A DNA stretch of 64,000 nucleotides from Paenibacillus sp. UNC499MF (GTDB taxonomy: Bacteria; Bacillota; Bacilli; Paenibacillales; NBRC-103111). The notes beneath the pieces were generated by a model. That model searched no databases and was not told the origin of the DNA. It was given only the letters and a program-made list of their open reading frames with translations. Shown here one piece after another: positions 1 to 9,934 of the stretch. Both the position numbers and the translations under genes were made by a program. Where the stretch lies: positions 1-64,000 of the forward strand of contig NZ_FNVF01000001.1 of the NCBI RefSeq assembly GCF_900107975.1, given 5' to 3'. Position 1 is the first letter of the stretch. Each line of letters starts with the position of its first letter.

Positions 1-569
1 CCGGTCTGGCCTCTATCCCGCCGCTGACGGGCAAGAAAGATTGCGGCTGCGGATGCGGAGGAGCGAAAAAGGGGCATGGCCGGGCACCGGAAGCGGCTGA
101 ATTCCAGGCAGCTCCTTACGGGTTCGTTCCTTATGCGGGAGGCGCTCAGCAATCGCCGTACACGCCGTTTACGAACTACGGCCAGCCGGATTGGCATCGG
201 ATCTGCCCGCCCGCGTTTCTTGCCCCGTACGGCTACGGCAGCGGGCAAGAAGGAGCAGTGAATCCGTACGCCCCGATCTCCCAACCGGCTTATGCCGTTT
301 CGGGTCCACAGACCCAGGAGGCCGCTAACCGTTTAGACGGTTTCCAGGAGTCCGCACAGGGAACCGGGGAAAACGAAGCGAGGATTCATCTGGTCGACCG
401 GGAAGATGAATCCGGCTCTTTTTTCGAACCGGAGGCCAAAGCGAAAAAAACGTCCGCTCCCAAAAAGGCCAAAACATCCAAGAGTTCCGTACGCACGGTT
501 ATCCGCAAATCGGGCCGCAGCGCACCGAAACAGGCGGTTAGTGCAAATGTTCCTTGGATGAACGTGTAA
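1..569 (+). CDS. C-terminal part of a SafA-like spore coat morphogenesis protein (5' end outside window)
   Basis: The reading frame that ends at 569 is open from base 3, so the gene starts before the window. The visible 188 residues begin with GLASIPPLTGKK followed by a CGCGCGG cluster, then a Pro/Tyr/Gly/Gln-rich stretch, then a Lys/Ser-rich tail (KKTSAPKKAKTSKSS). Low-complexity Pro/Tyr tails of this kind are typical of SafA, the LysM protein that recruits coat proteins in Bacillus and Paenibacillus, and safA lies close to bofC and ruvA in B. subtilis. The LysM domain itself is not visible, so the family call rests on composition and neighbourhood. It could be another coat protein. A strong terminator follows at 618. 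Confidence 0.5.
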   Translation, partial: GLASIPPLTGKKDCGCGCGGAKKGHGRAPEAAEFQAAPYGFVPYAGGAQQSPYTPFTNYGQPDWHRICPPAFLAPYGYGSGQEGAVNPYAPISQPAYAVSGPQTQEAANRLDGFQESAQGTGENEARIHLVDREDESGSFFEPEAKAKKTSAPKKAKTSKSSVRTVIRKSGRSAPKQAVSANVPWMNV

Positions 570-617
570 ACCTGTCCGTACTGCTTTTGCAAAACAAGCT
601 AAGGATGATCTTCAGCT

Positions 618-655
618 CCGGCAGTTCCTTTTGGAACGCCGGGGTTTTCTTTTAC
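618..655 (+). terminator. Rho-independent terminator after the SafA-like gene
   Basis: Two 5-bp stem blocks, CCGGC/GCCGG and GTTCC/GGAAC with one bulged A, close on a TTTT loop and are followed by GGTTTTCTTTT. Confidence 0.75.
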
Positions 656-778
656 ATAAGGCAGAATAGTCATGATTTCGCGTTCAAGTCTGCATCAAGA
701 CACGCTGGCAATACATGTATAAGCTTTTCGGCGGGGGGCACAATAAGGAAAAACAGAGGATAGAAGGGGATTGCCGTG

Positions 779-1456
779 ATGGTTTTCAACTTGCTGAAGC
801 AATTGAAGAAAAAAATCCGTCTCAAACGCAAACGGCTGATATTCGGCAGCTACGTTCTGCTCGCTGCAGCCGCATACCTGCTGGCTGCCAATGAATTCCC
901 CGAGCCGGCTTACAAGGAAGCCACCGCTCCGCTCGGACAAGCCGCAGCGCCGGAAATCGATCAGGCTTTGAAAACCCAGCAGGAACAAACGCTCCGGCAA
1001 ATCCGCTCCGAAGGCGGGCAGCGGCTGACTTATATACAGCGTTCGTATGTGTGCGGAGAAGAACAGCAGGAGCTGGGACTGAAATCCGCAGAGGAGATTA
1101 CGGCTTTGAACGGAGAACATCCCGACTGGATCATGAGCCTGAATTCCGAAGGGAGCGTCATTTTTACCCGCCACATCGACGATTTATCGCCGAAATGCAA
1201 GCAGAGCGCTTATTTCGGTGTGGACGAAAGCGGGAACTTGTCTTTGTTTGACGGACTGCCGGCCAATGACAAAGTGATCCGTACTTTTTTCCAGCTCAAT
1301 ATCCAATATCTCGAAAGCACCCTGCCCGAAGAAACCGTCCATCAGCTTCATGAAGGAATACGGGTGTCGGATGTGGCTGAATTCAACAGCGTCTTATCCA
1401 CCTTCAGCGATTATGCTGTGGAGGAGAGCGAGAAGGCGATGTCACCCAATTACTGA
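779..1456 (+). CDS. bofC: BofC, bypass-of-forespore checkpoint protein
   Basis: The 225-residue product has a basic start, one hydrophobic segment (about residues 20-40, signal peptide or anchor) and an extracytoplasmic remainder, with the BofC C-terminal domain recognisable around FFQLNIQYLES and HEGIRVSDVAEF. In B. subtilis BofC is made in the forespore and restrains the SpoIVB protease that signals sigma-K activation. Two cysteines (in YVCGEE and SPKCKQ) are in the exported part. The ATG at 779 is preferred over the GTG at 776 because AGGGGA at 765-770 is 8 bases from it. Gene order matches B. subtilis, where bofC lies just upstream of ruvA. No convincing sigma-F/G promoter was assigned. 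Confidence 0.85.
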   Translation: MVFNLLKQLKKKIRLKRKRLIFGSYVLLAAAAYLLAANEFPEPAYKEATAPLGQAAAPEIDQALKTQQEQTLRQIRSEGGQRLTYIQRSYVCGEEQQELGLKSAEEITALNGEHPDWIMSLNSEGSVIFTRHIDDLSPKCKQSAYFGVDESGNLSLFDGLPANDKVIRTFFQLNIQYLESTLPEETVHQLHEGIRVSDVAEFNSVLSTFSDYAVEESEKAMSPNY

Positions 1457-1504
1457 AGCTTTGAGGGACAAGCGCCGCTATCTCAAAGTTTCTTCAAAAA
1501 GATT

Positions 1505-1529
1505 CCGCTTTAAAAGCGGGCTTTTTTTT
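1505..1529 (+). terminator. terminator after bofC
   Basis: CCGCTT/AAGCGG stem with a 3-base loop, one GC pair later an 8-base T run (1522-1529). Confidence 0.7.
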
Positions 1530-1544
1530 CGATCAATTAATTGT

Positions 1545-1584
1545 TTGAAATTATATTGCACACAATATAATAGTGTGTTATTAT
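1545..1584 (+). promoter_or_regulatory. ohr promoter with a perfect OhrR-type operator
   Basis: A perfect 9-bp inverted repeat, ATTATATTG / CAATATAAT with a 4-base spacer, spans 1550-1571. AT-rich palindromes of this type are the sites of MarR/OhrR peroxide sensors in front of ohr genes. It overlaps possible promoter elements: TTGAAA at 1545 with TATAAT at 1566, or TTGCAC at 1557 with TATTAT at 1579 (16-base spacer). Repressor identity is inference. Confidence 0.65.
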
Positions 1585-1653
1585 TCAGTTATACAACAAA
1601 GCGCTCTTGCGGCGCCTCAAATTTTAAACTTTTACAGGGATGGTGTTTATAAC

Positions 1654-2070
1654 ATGGAACATTTGTACACAGCGGTTGCAACGGCTCAAGGCGGACGTAA
1701 CGGGAAAGTAACTTCGGATGACGGCGTGCTGAATTTGGAGGTCAAAATGCCGAAGGCACTGGGAGGTCCGGGCGGGGCGGCAACGAATCCCGAACAGCTT
1801 TTTGCGGCAGGGTATGCGGCATGCTTCGACAGCGCGTTGAATCTTGTGATGCGGCAAAAACAGATTCGTTCCGAAACACGGGTGACGGCTCACGTAACGA
1901 TCGGGAAAGACGAGCAGGACGGGGGCTTCAAGCTGGCCGTCGAACTCAAAGTGAGCATTCCGGGGGTTGAAATGGGAACGGCCAACGAACTGGTTGCCGC
2001 AGCTCATCATGTTTGCCCTTATTCGAAAGCAACGCGGGATAATATCGACGTGTTTATCGATGTTTGTTGA
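1654..2070 (+). CDS. ohr: Ohr/OsmC-family organic hydroperoxide resistance protein
   Basis: A 138-residue cytoplasmic thiol peroxidase that reduces organic hydroperoxides using lipoylated protein partners. The family's catalytic pair is present: Cys57 in AACFDS and Cys121 in HVCPYS, with Arg15 and Glu47 positioned as in Ohr. The start at MEHLYTAV is chosen because it matches the family N-terminus and follows AGGGATGG; an upstream start would add 27 non-conserved residues overlapping the promoter. It is a single-gene unit flanked by terminators and headed by the palindromic operator at 1550, so peroxide induction through an OhrR-type repressor is expected. No ohrR gene is in the window. Confidence 0.9.
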   Translation: MEHLYTAVATAQGGRNGKVTSDDGVLNLEVKMPKALGGPGGAATNPEQLFAAGYAACFDSALNLVMRQKQIRSETRVTAHVTIGKDEQDGGFKLAVELKVSIPGVEMGTANELVAAAHHVCPYSKATRDNIDVFIDVC

Positions 2071-2094
2071 AGCGTAACGAACGGTATAGAAGAT

Positions 2095-2124
2095 ACGGCT
2101 TCCTTTTAGGAAGCCGTTTTTTTG
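2095..2124 (+). terminator. terminator after ohr
   Basis: ACGGCTTCC/GGAAGCCGT perfect 9-bp stem, TTTTA loop, 7-base T run. The following 190 bases up to the ruvC promoter hold nothing I can identify. Confidence 0.9.
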
Positions 2125-2317
2125 CGTCTGTCGCGGGAGGGAGGGGAGGTCCGGAGGCTCTTTTAAGGACTTAGACGGCCGGAAATGGTCTTGAATATCC
2201 CTTTAATGAAGAGGACGGACAGACCGTGGAGAAGACAGTAGAAAAGACGGCAGAAAAGACGGAGAATATTTACGGCTTGTCCCGCCTCTAAACACGCTAT
2301 CCCTTTCGGCGAGAATT

Positions 2318-2326
2318 TGCTATAAT
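2318..2326 (+). promoter_or_regulatory. extended -10 promoter for ruvCAB
   Basis: TGC followed by a consensus TATAAT (2321-2326); no good -35 at the right distance. It lies about 60 bases before the proposed ruvC start. Confidence 0.5.
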
Positions 2327-2384
2327 GGAAATCGATACATATGTTCGCTTTTTGGGACATACAGGGGATGGGAGAGAACTTCTT

Positions 2385-2888
2385 TTGCGTATTCTGGGAA
2401 TCGACCCGGGCATTGCGATCGTCGGCTTCGGGTTTATCGACAAGACCGGCAGCAAACTAACGCCCGTTCAGTACGGCTGTATCCAAACCGAGGCCCATAC
2501 CGATCCGGGTCTTCGGCTGAAGCAGGTATACGATGCGGCCTGCCAGCTCATAGACAAATATAAACCAGACGCGATGGCCGTCGAGAAGCTGTTCTTCAAC
2601 CGGAACGTCACGACGGCCTTTACCGTCGGCCAGGCGCGCGGCGTGATTATACTCGCGGCCGTTCAGCGCGGAATACCCGTTGGGGAGTACACGCCTTTGC
2701 AGGTTAAACAAGCCGTTGTCGGCTATGGCAAAGCGGAGAAAATCCAAGTGCAGGAAATGGTCCGCATGTTTTTGAAACTGTCCGCTATACCGAAGCCGGA
2801 TGACGTAGCCGATGCGCTCGCCGTGGCGATCTGCCACGCACATTCATCCACGCTGCACGATAAAATCAAAGAGGTTACCAAACGATGA
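2385..2888 (+). CDS. ruvC: RuvC, Holliday junction endodeoxyribonuclease
   Basis: RuvC is the dimeric resolvase that nicks Holliday junctions in the RuvABC complex. The product begins (M)RILGIDPGIAIVGFG, the canonical RuvC start carrying the first catalytic Asp; a second acidic site is in AVEKLFF and the C-terminal pair in PKPDDVADALA. The TTG at 2385 is chosen because of that N-terminus and a GGAGAG at 2371-2376 eight bases upstream; an in-frame ATG at 2325 would coincide with the -10 box. Length 167 residues is usual. It overlaps ruvA by four bases (ATGA), so translation is coupled. B. subtilis itself lacks ruvC and uses RecU. Confidence 0.9.
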   Translation: MRILGIDPGIAIVGFGFIDKTGSKLTPVQYGCIQTEAHTDPGLRLKQVYDAACQLIDKYKPDAMAVEKLFFNRNVTTAFTVGQARGVIILAAVQRGIPVGEYTPLQVKQAVVGYGKAEKIQVQEMVRMFLKLSAIPKPDDVADALAVAICHAHSSTLHDKIKEVTKR

Positions 2889-3511
2889 TCGATTTCTTAA
2901 GAGGCAAGTTAGCTGCGCGTGAAACGGAATATGTCGTTCTCGATGTGAACGGAGTCGGCTACCGCGTTTTCTGCGCCAACCCGTACGCGTTCGGATTGAA
3001 AGAAGACGGCGAAGTCACGCTGTTTACCCACTATCATGTGCGCGAAGACGCACACCTGCTGTTCGGCTTCCCTACAAGGGAGGAGCAGATGCTGTTCCGG
3101 CAGCTTATCGATGTCAGCGGCATCGGGCCCAAAGTCGCGCTAGGCATCCTTGCCGGAGGCCGCCCGGAAACGGTAGTCGCGGCTATTCAGCAGGAAAATA
3201 TCGCTTTTCTTACAAAGCTGCCCGGTATCGGGAAGAAAACCGCACAGCGGCTTATTTTTGATCTGAAAGAAAAACTGGGCGCACTGCCGGTCACGGAGCG
3301 CGATCTGGCCGTATCGTTCGGCCTGGTCGACCCGTCGGATGAGTTCGGCACCCAGGGAGTCTGGGGCGAAGTTAAGCAGGGTTTGCTTGCGCTCGGCTAT
3401 ACGGAAGCGGAAGCGGATCGTGCGTGGTCCCGCATCCAGCCGAAGGTCAAGGATACCGATCCTGCCGATGTCATCATGAAACAAGCCCTCCAGGCTCTGT
3501 TTCAAATGTAA
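2885..3511 (+). CDS. ruvA: RuvA, Holliday junction-binding subunit
   Basis: RuvA tetramers bind four-way junctions and load the RuvB helicase. The 208-residue product has the OB-fold N-terminal domain (MIDFLRGKL...), two helix-hairpin-helix motifs (VSGIGPKVALGIL and LPGIGKKTAQRL) and the C-terminal three-helix domain III that contacts RuvB. It starts inside the ruvC stop and is followed 18 bases later by ruvB, giving a tight ruvCAB operon. Confidence 0.95.
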   Translation: MIDFLRGKLAARETEYVVLDVNGVGYRVFCANPYAFGLKEDGEVTLFTHYHVREDAHLLFGFPTREEQMLFRQLIDVSGIGPKVALGILAGGRPETVVAAIQQENIAFLTKLPGIGKKTAQRLIFDLKEKLGALPVTERDLAVSFGLVDPSDEFGTQGVWGEVKQGLLALGYTEAEADRAWSRIQPKVKDTDPADVIMKQALQALFQM

Positions 3512-3529
3512 GTTTTGGGGGAGATGACA

Positions 3530-4534
3530 ATGGAAGACCGCATTATATCCGCGAATTTGATGATGGAAGACGAAATCGTGGAATTCTCCCTGCGCCCCCG
3601 GTACCTGGCGGAATATATCGGACAGACGCAGGCGAAGGAAAATCTCAAGATCTATATCGAAGCGGCCAAAATGCGCAAAGAAGCGCTTGACCACGTTTTG
3701 CTTTACGGACCTCCGGGGCTCGGAAAAACGACCCTGTCGAATATCATCGCCAACGAGCTTGGCGTCAATATCCGCACGACGAGCGGGCCCGCTATCGAGC
3801 GGCCTGGCGACCTCGCCGCGATTTTGACGAATCTGCAGGAAGGCGACGTGCTGTTTATCGACGAAATCCACCGGCTTCACCGGACGGTGGAAGAGGTGCT
3901 GTATCCGGCGATGGAGGATTTTGCGCTCGACATCATTATCGGCAAAGGGCCGAGCGCGCGTTCCGTACGGCTCGATCTGCCGCCCTTCACGCTGATCGGC
4001 GCGACTACGCGTGCAGGTCTGCTGTCGGCTCCGCTGCGGGACCGCTTCGGCGTAATCAGCCGGCTGGAGTTCTACACCGTCGACGAGCTGTCGTATATCG
4101 TCAGCCGCACCTGCGATATTCTCCAGGTGCAGATCGTCGGGGAGGCGTCGCGCGAAATCGGGATGCGCTCCAGAGGCACACCGCGGATCGCCAACCGGCT
4201 GCTGAAGCGGGTGCGCGATTTCGCCCAGGTCAAAGGCGACGGGATTATTACCGTCGACCTGGCCCGCGAATCGCTCCGGCACATTCAGGTCGACGATCTC
4301 GGCCTTGACGAGATCGACCATAAAATGCTCAGAGCGATCATTACTTCGTTCCGGGGAGGTCCGGTCGGACTCGATACGATCGCTGCCACCATCGGGGAAG
4401 AGAGCCAGACCATCGAGGACGTGTATGAGCCCTATTTGCTGCAAATCGGCTTTTTGCAGCGGACTCCCCGCGGACGGATGGTTACGCATCAGGCTTACAG
4501 CCATTTGGGGCTGCCGATCCCGGAACAGAACTGA
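3530..4534 (+). CDS. ruvB: RuvB, Holliday junction branch-migration ATPase
   Basis: Hexameric AAA+ motor that drives branch migration with RuvA. Walker A GPPGLGKT is at residues 60-67, Walker B FIDEIH near 109-114, sensor 1 in GATTRAG, the arginine-finger segment in PLRDRFG, and a winged-helix C-terminal domain ends the 334-residue protein. The ATG at 3530 is chosen over an ATG six bases earlier because GGGGGAG ends seven bases before it. About 680 bases without a gene follow. Confidence 0.95.
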   Translation: MEDRIISANLMMEDEIVEFSLRPRYLAEYIGQTQAKENLKIYIEAAKMRKEALDHVLLYGPPGLGKTTLSNIIANELGVNIRTTSGPAIERPGDLAAILTNLQEGDVLFIDEIHRLHRTVEEVLYPAMEDFALDIIIGKGPSARSVRLDLPPFTLIGATTRAGLLSAPLRDRFGVISRLEFYTVDELSYIVSRTCDILQVQIVGEASREIGMRSRGTPRIANRLLKRVRDFAQVKGDGIITVDLARESLRHIQVDDLGLDEIDHKMLRAIITSFRGGPVGLDTIAATIGEESQTIEDVYEPYLLQIGFLQRTPRGRMVTHQAYSHLGLPIPEQN

Positions 4535-4692
4535 CCGGTGCAGGCTGCTGTCGGGTTAAGCCCGCGCATCCGCGTGACGGCTTCGGCCTCCTGCTGCAGG
4601 AATCAGCCTGCGGAGCAGGAGCGGATTGGGGTGCAGGCTTCAGCCCGTGCCCGCAAAAGGCAGGCTGAAGACAGAAGTAAAGCCTAAGCTAG

Positions 4693-4727
4693 AGCGTAAA
4701 GCGTAAAGCGTAAAGCGTAAAGCTTAA
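4693..4727 (+). repeat. short tandem repeat, heptamer AGCGTAA
   Basis: Four perfect head-to-tail copies of AGCGTAA (4693-4720) and a fifth degenerate copy (AGCTTAA). It sits in the gene-free interval 4535-5218 between ruvB and the SpoIID-like gene. No function can be read from it. Confidence 0.9.
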
Positions 4728-4777
4728 AGGCTATACACCGTATGATTCCGACTGCAAAAACCGGACATATTCATATT

Positions 4778-4833
4778 ACGTACATGTACAGACCATGCGC
4801 CTTCGGTGCGGATCTGTGCGTGTACGTTTTTTT
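4778..4833 (+). terminator. long hairpin terminator downstream of ruvB
   Basis: A 15-bp stem (ACGTACATGTACAGA with TCTGTGCGTGTACGT, two G-T pairs) with an inner GCGCC-TTC-GGTGC hairpin, followed directly by seven T. Likely the end of the ruvCAB transcript about 240 bases past ruvB; alternatively it ends a small RNA in this gene-free stretch. Confidence 0.75.
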
Positions 4834-4993
4834 GTTCCTCAAGTCGGGCGGCGATTGCATAAAAATAACCTGCTCGCGGCCGGAGCGGGGATTGCTTCTT
4901 CTTTCTCGTGTTAACGACATCGCTCTCGAATTTTTCTCGTTTTACTAGTGATCGTGAAATCAGCTGCAAAGCTCACATTGATAGTCATTTTAG

Positions 4994-5025
4994 AAGGCCA
5001 GCCGGAAGTACCGGCTGGCCTTTAT
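4994..5025 (+). terminator. second strong hairpin in the ruvB to SpoIID-like gap
   Basis: Perfect 12-bp stem AAGGCCAGCCGG/CCGGCTGGCCTT around AAGTA, then TTATTT. The bases between this and the terminator at 4778 contain no convincing gene. Confidence 0.7.
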
Positions 5026-5127
5026 TTATCCCAATCAACTCTTGCATTTACACATCCGTCAGCCGATATAAATATAGACACCCGGCTCCGTATTCGGACC
5101 TTTGCCGTATTTTGTCACAACTTATCG

Positions 5128-5157
5128 TTGAAAGCGGCGTCTAATAGTTGATAGAAT
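5128..5157 (+). promoter_or_regulatory. candidate promoter of the SpoIID-like gene
   Basis: TTGAAA (5128-5133), 18-base spacer, TAGAAT (5152-5157), about 60 bases before the start codon. Confidence 0.45.
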
Positions 5158-5218
5158 ACTAGAGTTGGATTCATTTACCAGACTCATATCCCCAAAACGG
5201 AAAGGATTGTTTACACCT

Positions 5219-7291
5219 ATGAAGAACAGCCGGATAAGCTGGAAAGTGGTCACGGCCGCCGTACTGGCGCTGGTGCTGGCAGCGGGATTGTTCGGCGGCG
5301 CCGCGCTCCCGCTACAAGCAGCGGTTCCGAAACTCGATACGATTCGGGTCGGCCTTTTTATCGAACATGAAAGTTACCGCACGTCCGAGCAGGTGGTCAC
5401 ACTCTCATCGGACAAAGGCTTCAAGCTGGGAGTGCGCACCCCTGCTGGCGTTGCGGGTCTCACAACTGAAGGAGGCACGACTCTGAAAGCTTCGCTTGAC
5501 GCTTACGGGGTCCGCGTGCTGGAAACGGCGAACTGGAATGAAGCGAAAGCCGCTTACGACAAGCTCCAGAGCTCGCCTTCCGACCGCGCTTACATTATTA
5601 GCCGTTCCAAAAAAGGAGCCGCCGTTTATCAAGTTTATTACGGCAGCTATGCGTCAAAGGAAACGGCCAACGCGGCGAAAGCCAAAGCGGTCAAAGCGAC
5701 CGGGTCCGCGCAAGCGGTTCTGTCGGGACCGCTGCATTGGTCTACCGGCACATTCGCCACGGCCGCCGAAGCGGACAACCAGGCCGCGGCCGTCTCCCTG
5801 GCGGGAGCGGACGCCGACGTCGTCCTGACGTCGGACGGTTCGGGACAAGCCGGCTACAGCGTATGGGTAGGCGGCGAAGCGGACGAGGCCGGACTGGCCG
5901 CCGTCAAAGCCGCTTTGCCGGGCGTAGCCCTGCAGCCGGCCGATACCGCATCGGCGTATCTCATCAAGCGGGCGGACGCCACGGCAGCGGCAGCCGCGGT
6001 TCCCCATTATTTCTCGGGAGCAGGCTCGCAGAAAACATGGCTGGACGGCAACGGCGCCGGAATCAAAGTGGCCGAGAAGTCGAACCAGGTATACCGGGGC
6101 AGCATGGAAATTAGCCGTTACAACGGCAAATTCGCCCTCGTTAACGAGCTGCCGTTCGAAGAGTACTTGTACTCCGTGGTCAGCTCCGAGATGGACGGCA
6201 GTTTTCCGCTGGAAGCGCTGAAGGCCCAGGCAGTTGCCGCACGGACGTTTGCCATTAAAAAAGGAATGAAATACGGCATCGCGCACCTCAGCGATTCGAC
6301 GACCGACCAGGCATACAGGGGCATGCTCCGCGAAGCCGAAATCGTCCGTCAGGCCGTCGATGCCACCAAAGGTGAAGTTCTAGTGGACAAGTCGGGTGTG
6401 ATCGGAGATCCTCTGTACTCCTCCAATTCCGGCGGGCAGACCGCCGACGCGTCCGAAATCTGGGGCAATGCGGTTCCCTATCTGAAAAGCGTAGCCAGCC
6501 CCGACGAGGGAGCGGCTAAAGGAAAGGCCGTCTGGTACCGGATCGCCCTGCTATCGGGTGAAACGGGATATGTCAGCGGCACCTACCTGAAGAAAACGGG
6601 CGACAAGAACGCGGCCGGTCTTGAAATAGCCGCATCCACGCAAGGAGGCGTAAATGTCCGCAAGCTGCCCAGCACGGACAGCGCCAGTTCTCCGGCCGTC
6701 GCCCAGCTTAAGGACAAGGAGCGCGTTACTCTGCTGGAGCAGGTAACGGAGTCGAATTCTTACAGCTGGTTCCGGGTTTACGACCGTGCCCAGATGGAGA
6801 AGCTGCTCGCGGGCGCGGGAGTGAAGCTGGGCGGTCCGCTCCAGTCCTTGGAGGTAAGCAAAAGAGGCCCGTCGGGACGCGCGACCGAACTAAAAGCGAA
6901 CGGGGAAGTGGTGAAGGTCAAATATCCGAACGACCTCCGGAACGTTTTGGGCGGTCTGCCCAGTACCCTGTTTGAAATTGAGGAATCAGGAAGGTATACT
7001 ATAGTTGGTGCAGACGGTAAACCCACCGCTCAAACGGCGGGTGCTGTCCAGGTTATCGGGGGAACCCAGGCCAAACCGCAAAAAGCGGGGGCCGACCTGT
7101 TCGTCATGGGAGCGGACAACCAGGTGCGCAGCGTCGCATCGGGCACGTCCAGCTTCGTGATCCGCGGGACAGGCAACGGGCACGGGCTCGGCATGTCCCA
7201 ATGGGGAGCCAGAGGTCTGGCGGAGCAGGGAAAAACCTACACCGAAATTTTACAAACTTACTATACCGGAGTTTGGACGACTAAGGAATGA
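5219..7291 (+). CDS. SpoIID/LytB-domain exported protein with SH3-like insert
   Basis: A 690-residue secreted protein of the SpoIID/LytB family, whose members are lytic transglycosylases or amidase enhancers acting on peptidoglycan. A signal peptide occupies residues 1-35 (cleavage near LPLQAA). About 115-240 resemble two SPOR-like repeats (VYYGSYAS). The SpoIID domain runs from about 275 (SMEISRYNGKFALVNELPFE, AVAARTFA) and ends with GTGNGHGLGMSQWGARG. An SH3b-like segment (GVNVRKLPS...WFRV, about 470-525) splits the domain. ATG 5219 is used because signal-peptide structure starts there; AAAGGA lies 12 bases upstream. It is not SpoIID itself: the gene sits in the ruvB-queA gap, where Paenibacillus genomes often carry such a gene (from memory). 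queA follows after 9 bases. Confidence 0.85.
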   Translation: MKNSRISWKVVTAAVLALVLAAGLFGGAALPLQAAVPKLDTIRVGLFIEHESYRTSEQVVTLSSDKGFKLGVRTPAGVAGLTTEGGTTLKASLDAYGVRVLETANWNEAKAAYDKLQSSPSDRAYIISRSKKGAAVYQVYYGSYASKETANAAKAKAVKATGSAQAVLSGPLHWSTGTFATAAEADNQAAAVSLAGADADVVLTSDGSGQAGYSVWVGGEADEAGLAAVKAALPGVALQPADTASAYLIKRADATAAAAAVPHYFSGAGSQKTWLDGNGAGIKVAEKSNQVYRGSMEISRYNGKFALVNELPFEEYLYSVVSSEMDGSFPLEALKAQAVAARTFAIKKGMKYGIAHLSDSTTDQAYRGMLREAEIVRQAVDATKGEVLVDKSGVIGDPLYSSNSGGQTADASEIWGNAVPYLKSVASPDEGAAKGKAVWYRIALLSGETGYVSGTYLKKTGDKNAAGLEIAASTQGGVNVRKLPSTDSASSPAVAQLKDKERVTLLEQVTESNSYSWFRVYDRAQMEKLLAGAGVKLGGPLQSLEVSKRGPSGRATELKANGEVVKVKYPNDLRNVLGGLPSTLFEIEESGRYTIVGADGKPTAQTAGAVQVIGGTQAKPQKAGADLFVMGADNQVRSVASGTSSFVIRGTGNGHGLGMSQWGARGLAEQGKTYTEILQTYYTGVWTTKE

Positions 7292-7300
7292 GAGACATAA

Positions 7301-8422
7301 ATGGACGTACAAGATTTTGACTACGAATTGCCGGAAGAATTGATTGCCCAGACTCCGCTCCTGGAACGGACGCAGTCCAGGCTGATGACGCTCGACAAGC
7401 AGTCGGGCGCCATCGCTCATCATACGTTTGAACAGTTGGCCGATTATTTGAAAGCCGGGGATCTGCTCGTGATGAATGACACGCGAGTCATTCCAGCCCG
7501 GCTTTTTGGCGTGAAGGCGGACACGGGAGCCAAAGTTGAGCTACTGCTGCTCAAACCGCTCGGCGAAGACCGCTGGGAAGCCCTGGCCCGCCCGGGCAAG
7601 CGGATCAGAACCGGTACCGAACTGCTGTTCGGCGTACAGCCGGAAACGGCTGCGGACGGTACGCCGGTCGTTCCGAAGCAGGCCCCGCTTTCGGCGGTCG
7701 TCGAAGCCGAGGGAGAGATGGGAGCGCGTACCGTTCGCTTCCGCTACGAAGGTATTTTTAACGAGATCCTGGATAAGCTGGGAGAAATGCCGCTGCCTCC
7801 TTACATTAAGGAGCAGCTGCCCGAGAAGGAGCGCTATCAGACGGTATATGCCCGTCATGCGGGTTCCGCGGCGGCTCCGACCGCCGGCCTGCATTTTACC
7901 GGCGATTTCCTTGAGGAGCTGAAAAGCCGCGGCGTCCGTCTGGCCTTCGTGACTCTTCACGTCGGACTGGGGACGTTCCGTCCCGTATCCGCCGACAAGG
8001 TGGAGGAGCACGAAATGCACGCCGAGTATTATGAGCTTCCGCAGGAAACCGCGGATCTCATCAACGAGACGACCGCCGCGGGCGGACGCATCGTCGCGGT
8101 CGGGACGACTTCGACGAGAACGCTGGAAACCGCGGCCCGCCAGTCGCGGGCGGCATCCGAAGCGCAGGGCGTCTCCGTCCATACGGACAGCGGGAAGCCT
8201 TATATCCGCGCCTGCAGCGGCTGGACCAGCATTTTCATTTATCCGGGGGTGGAGTTTCAGCTGGTCGATGCGATGCTGACCAATTTCCACCTGCCGAAAT
8301 CGACCCTGCTGATGCTGATTTCCGCGATGGCCGGCAGGGAGAGCATTTTGAACGCTTACCGTGAAGCCGTCGAGCGGAAGTACCGCTTTTTCAGTTTCGG
8401 CGACGCGATGTTTATTTATTGA
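7301..8422 (+). CDS. queA: QueA, S-adenosylmethionine:tRNA ribosyltransferase-isomerase
   Basis: Transfers and isomerises the ribosyl part of SAM onto preQ1-modified tRNA, giving epoxyqueuosine. The N-terminus ([19 protein letters not shown]), the [14 protein letters not shown] motif and the PTAGLHFT and [12 protein letters not shown] motifs are all present. At 373 residues it is about 30 longer than usual; the surplus lies in two loops, near residues 110-135 ([14 protein letters not shown]) and 285-305 ([19 protein letters not shown]). First gene of a queA-tgt-yajC run, matching B. subtilis. Confidence 0.95.
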   Translation: MDVQDFDYELPEELIAQTPLLERTQSRLMTLDKQSGAIAHHTFEQLADYLKAGDLLVMNDTRVIPARLFGVKADTGAKVELLLLKPLGEDRWEALARPGKRIRTGTELLFGVQPETAADGTPVVPKQAPLSAVVEAEGEMGARTVRFRYEGIFNEILDKLGEMPLPPYIKEQLPEKERYQTVYARHAGSAAAPTAGLHFTGDFLEELKSRGVRLAFVTLHVGLGTFRPVSADKVEEHEMHAEYYELPQETADLINETTAAGGRIVAVGTTSTRTLETAARQSRAASEAQGVSVHTDSGKPYIRACSGWTSIFIYPGVEFQLVDAMLTNFHLPKSTLLMLISAMAGRESILNAYREAVERKYRFFSFGDAMFIY

Positions 8423-8427
8423 ATTGA

Positions 8428-9579
<1,152 letters not shown>

Positions 9580-9598
9580 CTGAAGGAGGATCTCAACG

Positions 9599-9919
9599 AT
9601 GTCCAATCTGGCCACAGCAGCCAATGCAAGTCCGTACGGAAGCTTAGTGACGTACATTCCGCTTATCTTGATGTTCCTGGTTCTTTATTTCCTGCTGATC
9701 CGCCCGCAGCAGAAGCGGACGAAAACCCGCAACATGATGCTGGCTAACCTGAAGAAGAACGACAAGATCGTTACGATCGGCGGCCTGCACGGCACGATCC
9801 TGGAAATTACCGATGACATCGTCGTTCTGCGTGTTAACGACGCGACCAAGATGACATTCGACCGTTCCGCGGTTAACACGGTCGTCACGAGCAGCACGGT
9901 TGCCGAAGAGAAAAAATAA
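9599..9919 (+). CDS. yajC: YajC, preprotein translocase accessory subunit
   Basis: A 106-residue single-span membrane protein; one transmembrane helix (about residues 17-38, FLVLYFLLIRPQQKR) followed by a small basic cytoplasmic domain with TIGGLHGTI. YajC associates with SecDF. A perfect AAGGAGG precedes the ATG. Last gene of the queA-tgt-yajC operon, ended by a strong hairpin. Confidence 0.95.
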   Translation: MSNLATAANASPYGSLVTYIPLILMFLVLYFLLIRPQQKRTKTRNMMLANLKKNDKIVTIGGLHGTILEITDDIVVLRVNDATKMTFDRSAVNTVVTSSTVAEEKK

Positions 9920-9934
9920 GCGCGAATCACATAC

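Noticed and set aside
2163-2360. 65-codon minus-strand ORF upstream of ruvC
   Set aside because: Overlaps the ruvC promoter and start region, no homology recognised and no start signal.
3140-4504. 454-codon minus-strand frame opposite ruvA-ruvB
   Set aside because: Shadow frame; no family resemblance and no start signals.
4693-4727. CRISPR-like array
   Set aside because: Seven-base units without spacers; a simple tandem repeat.
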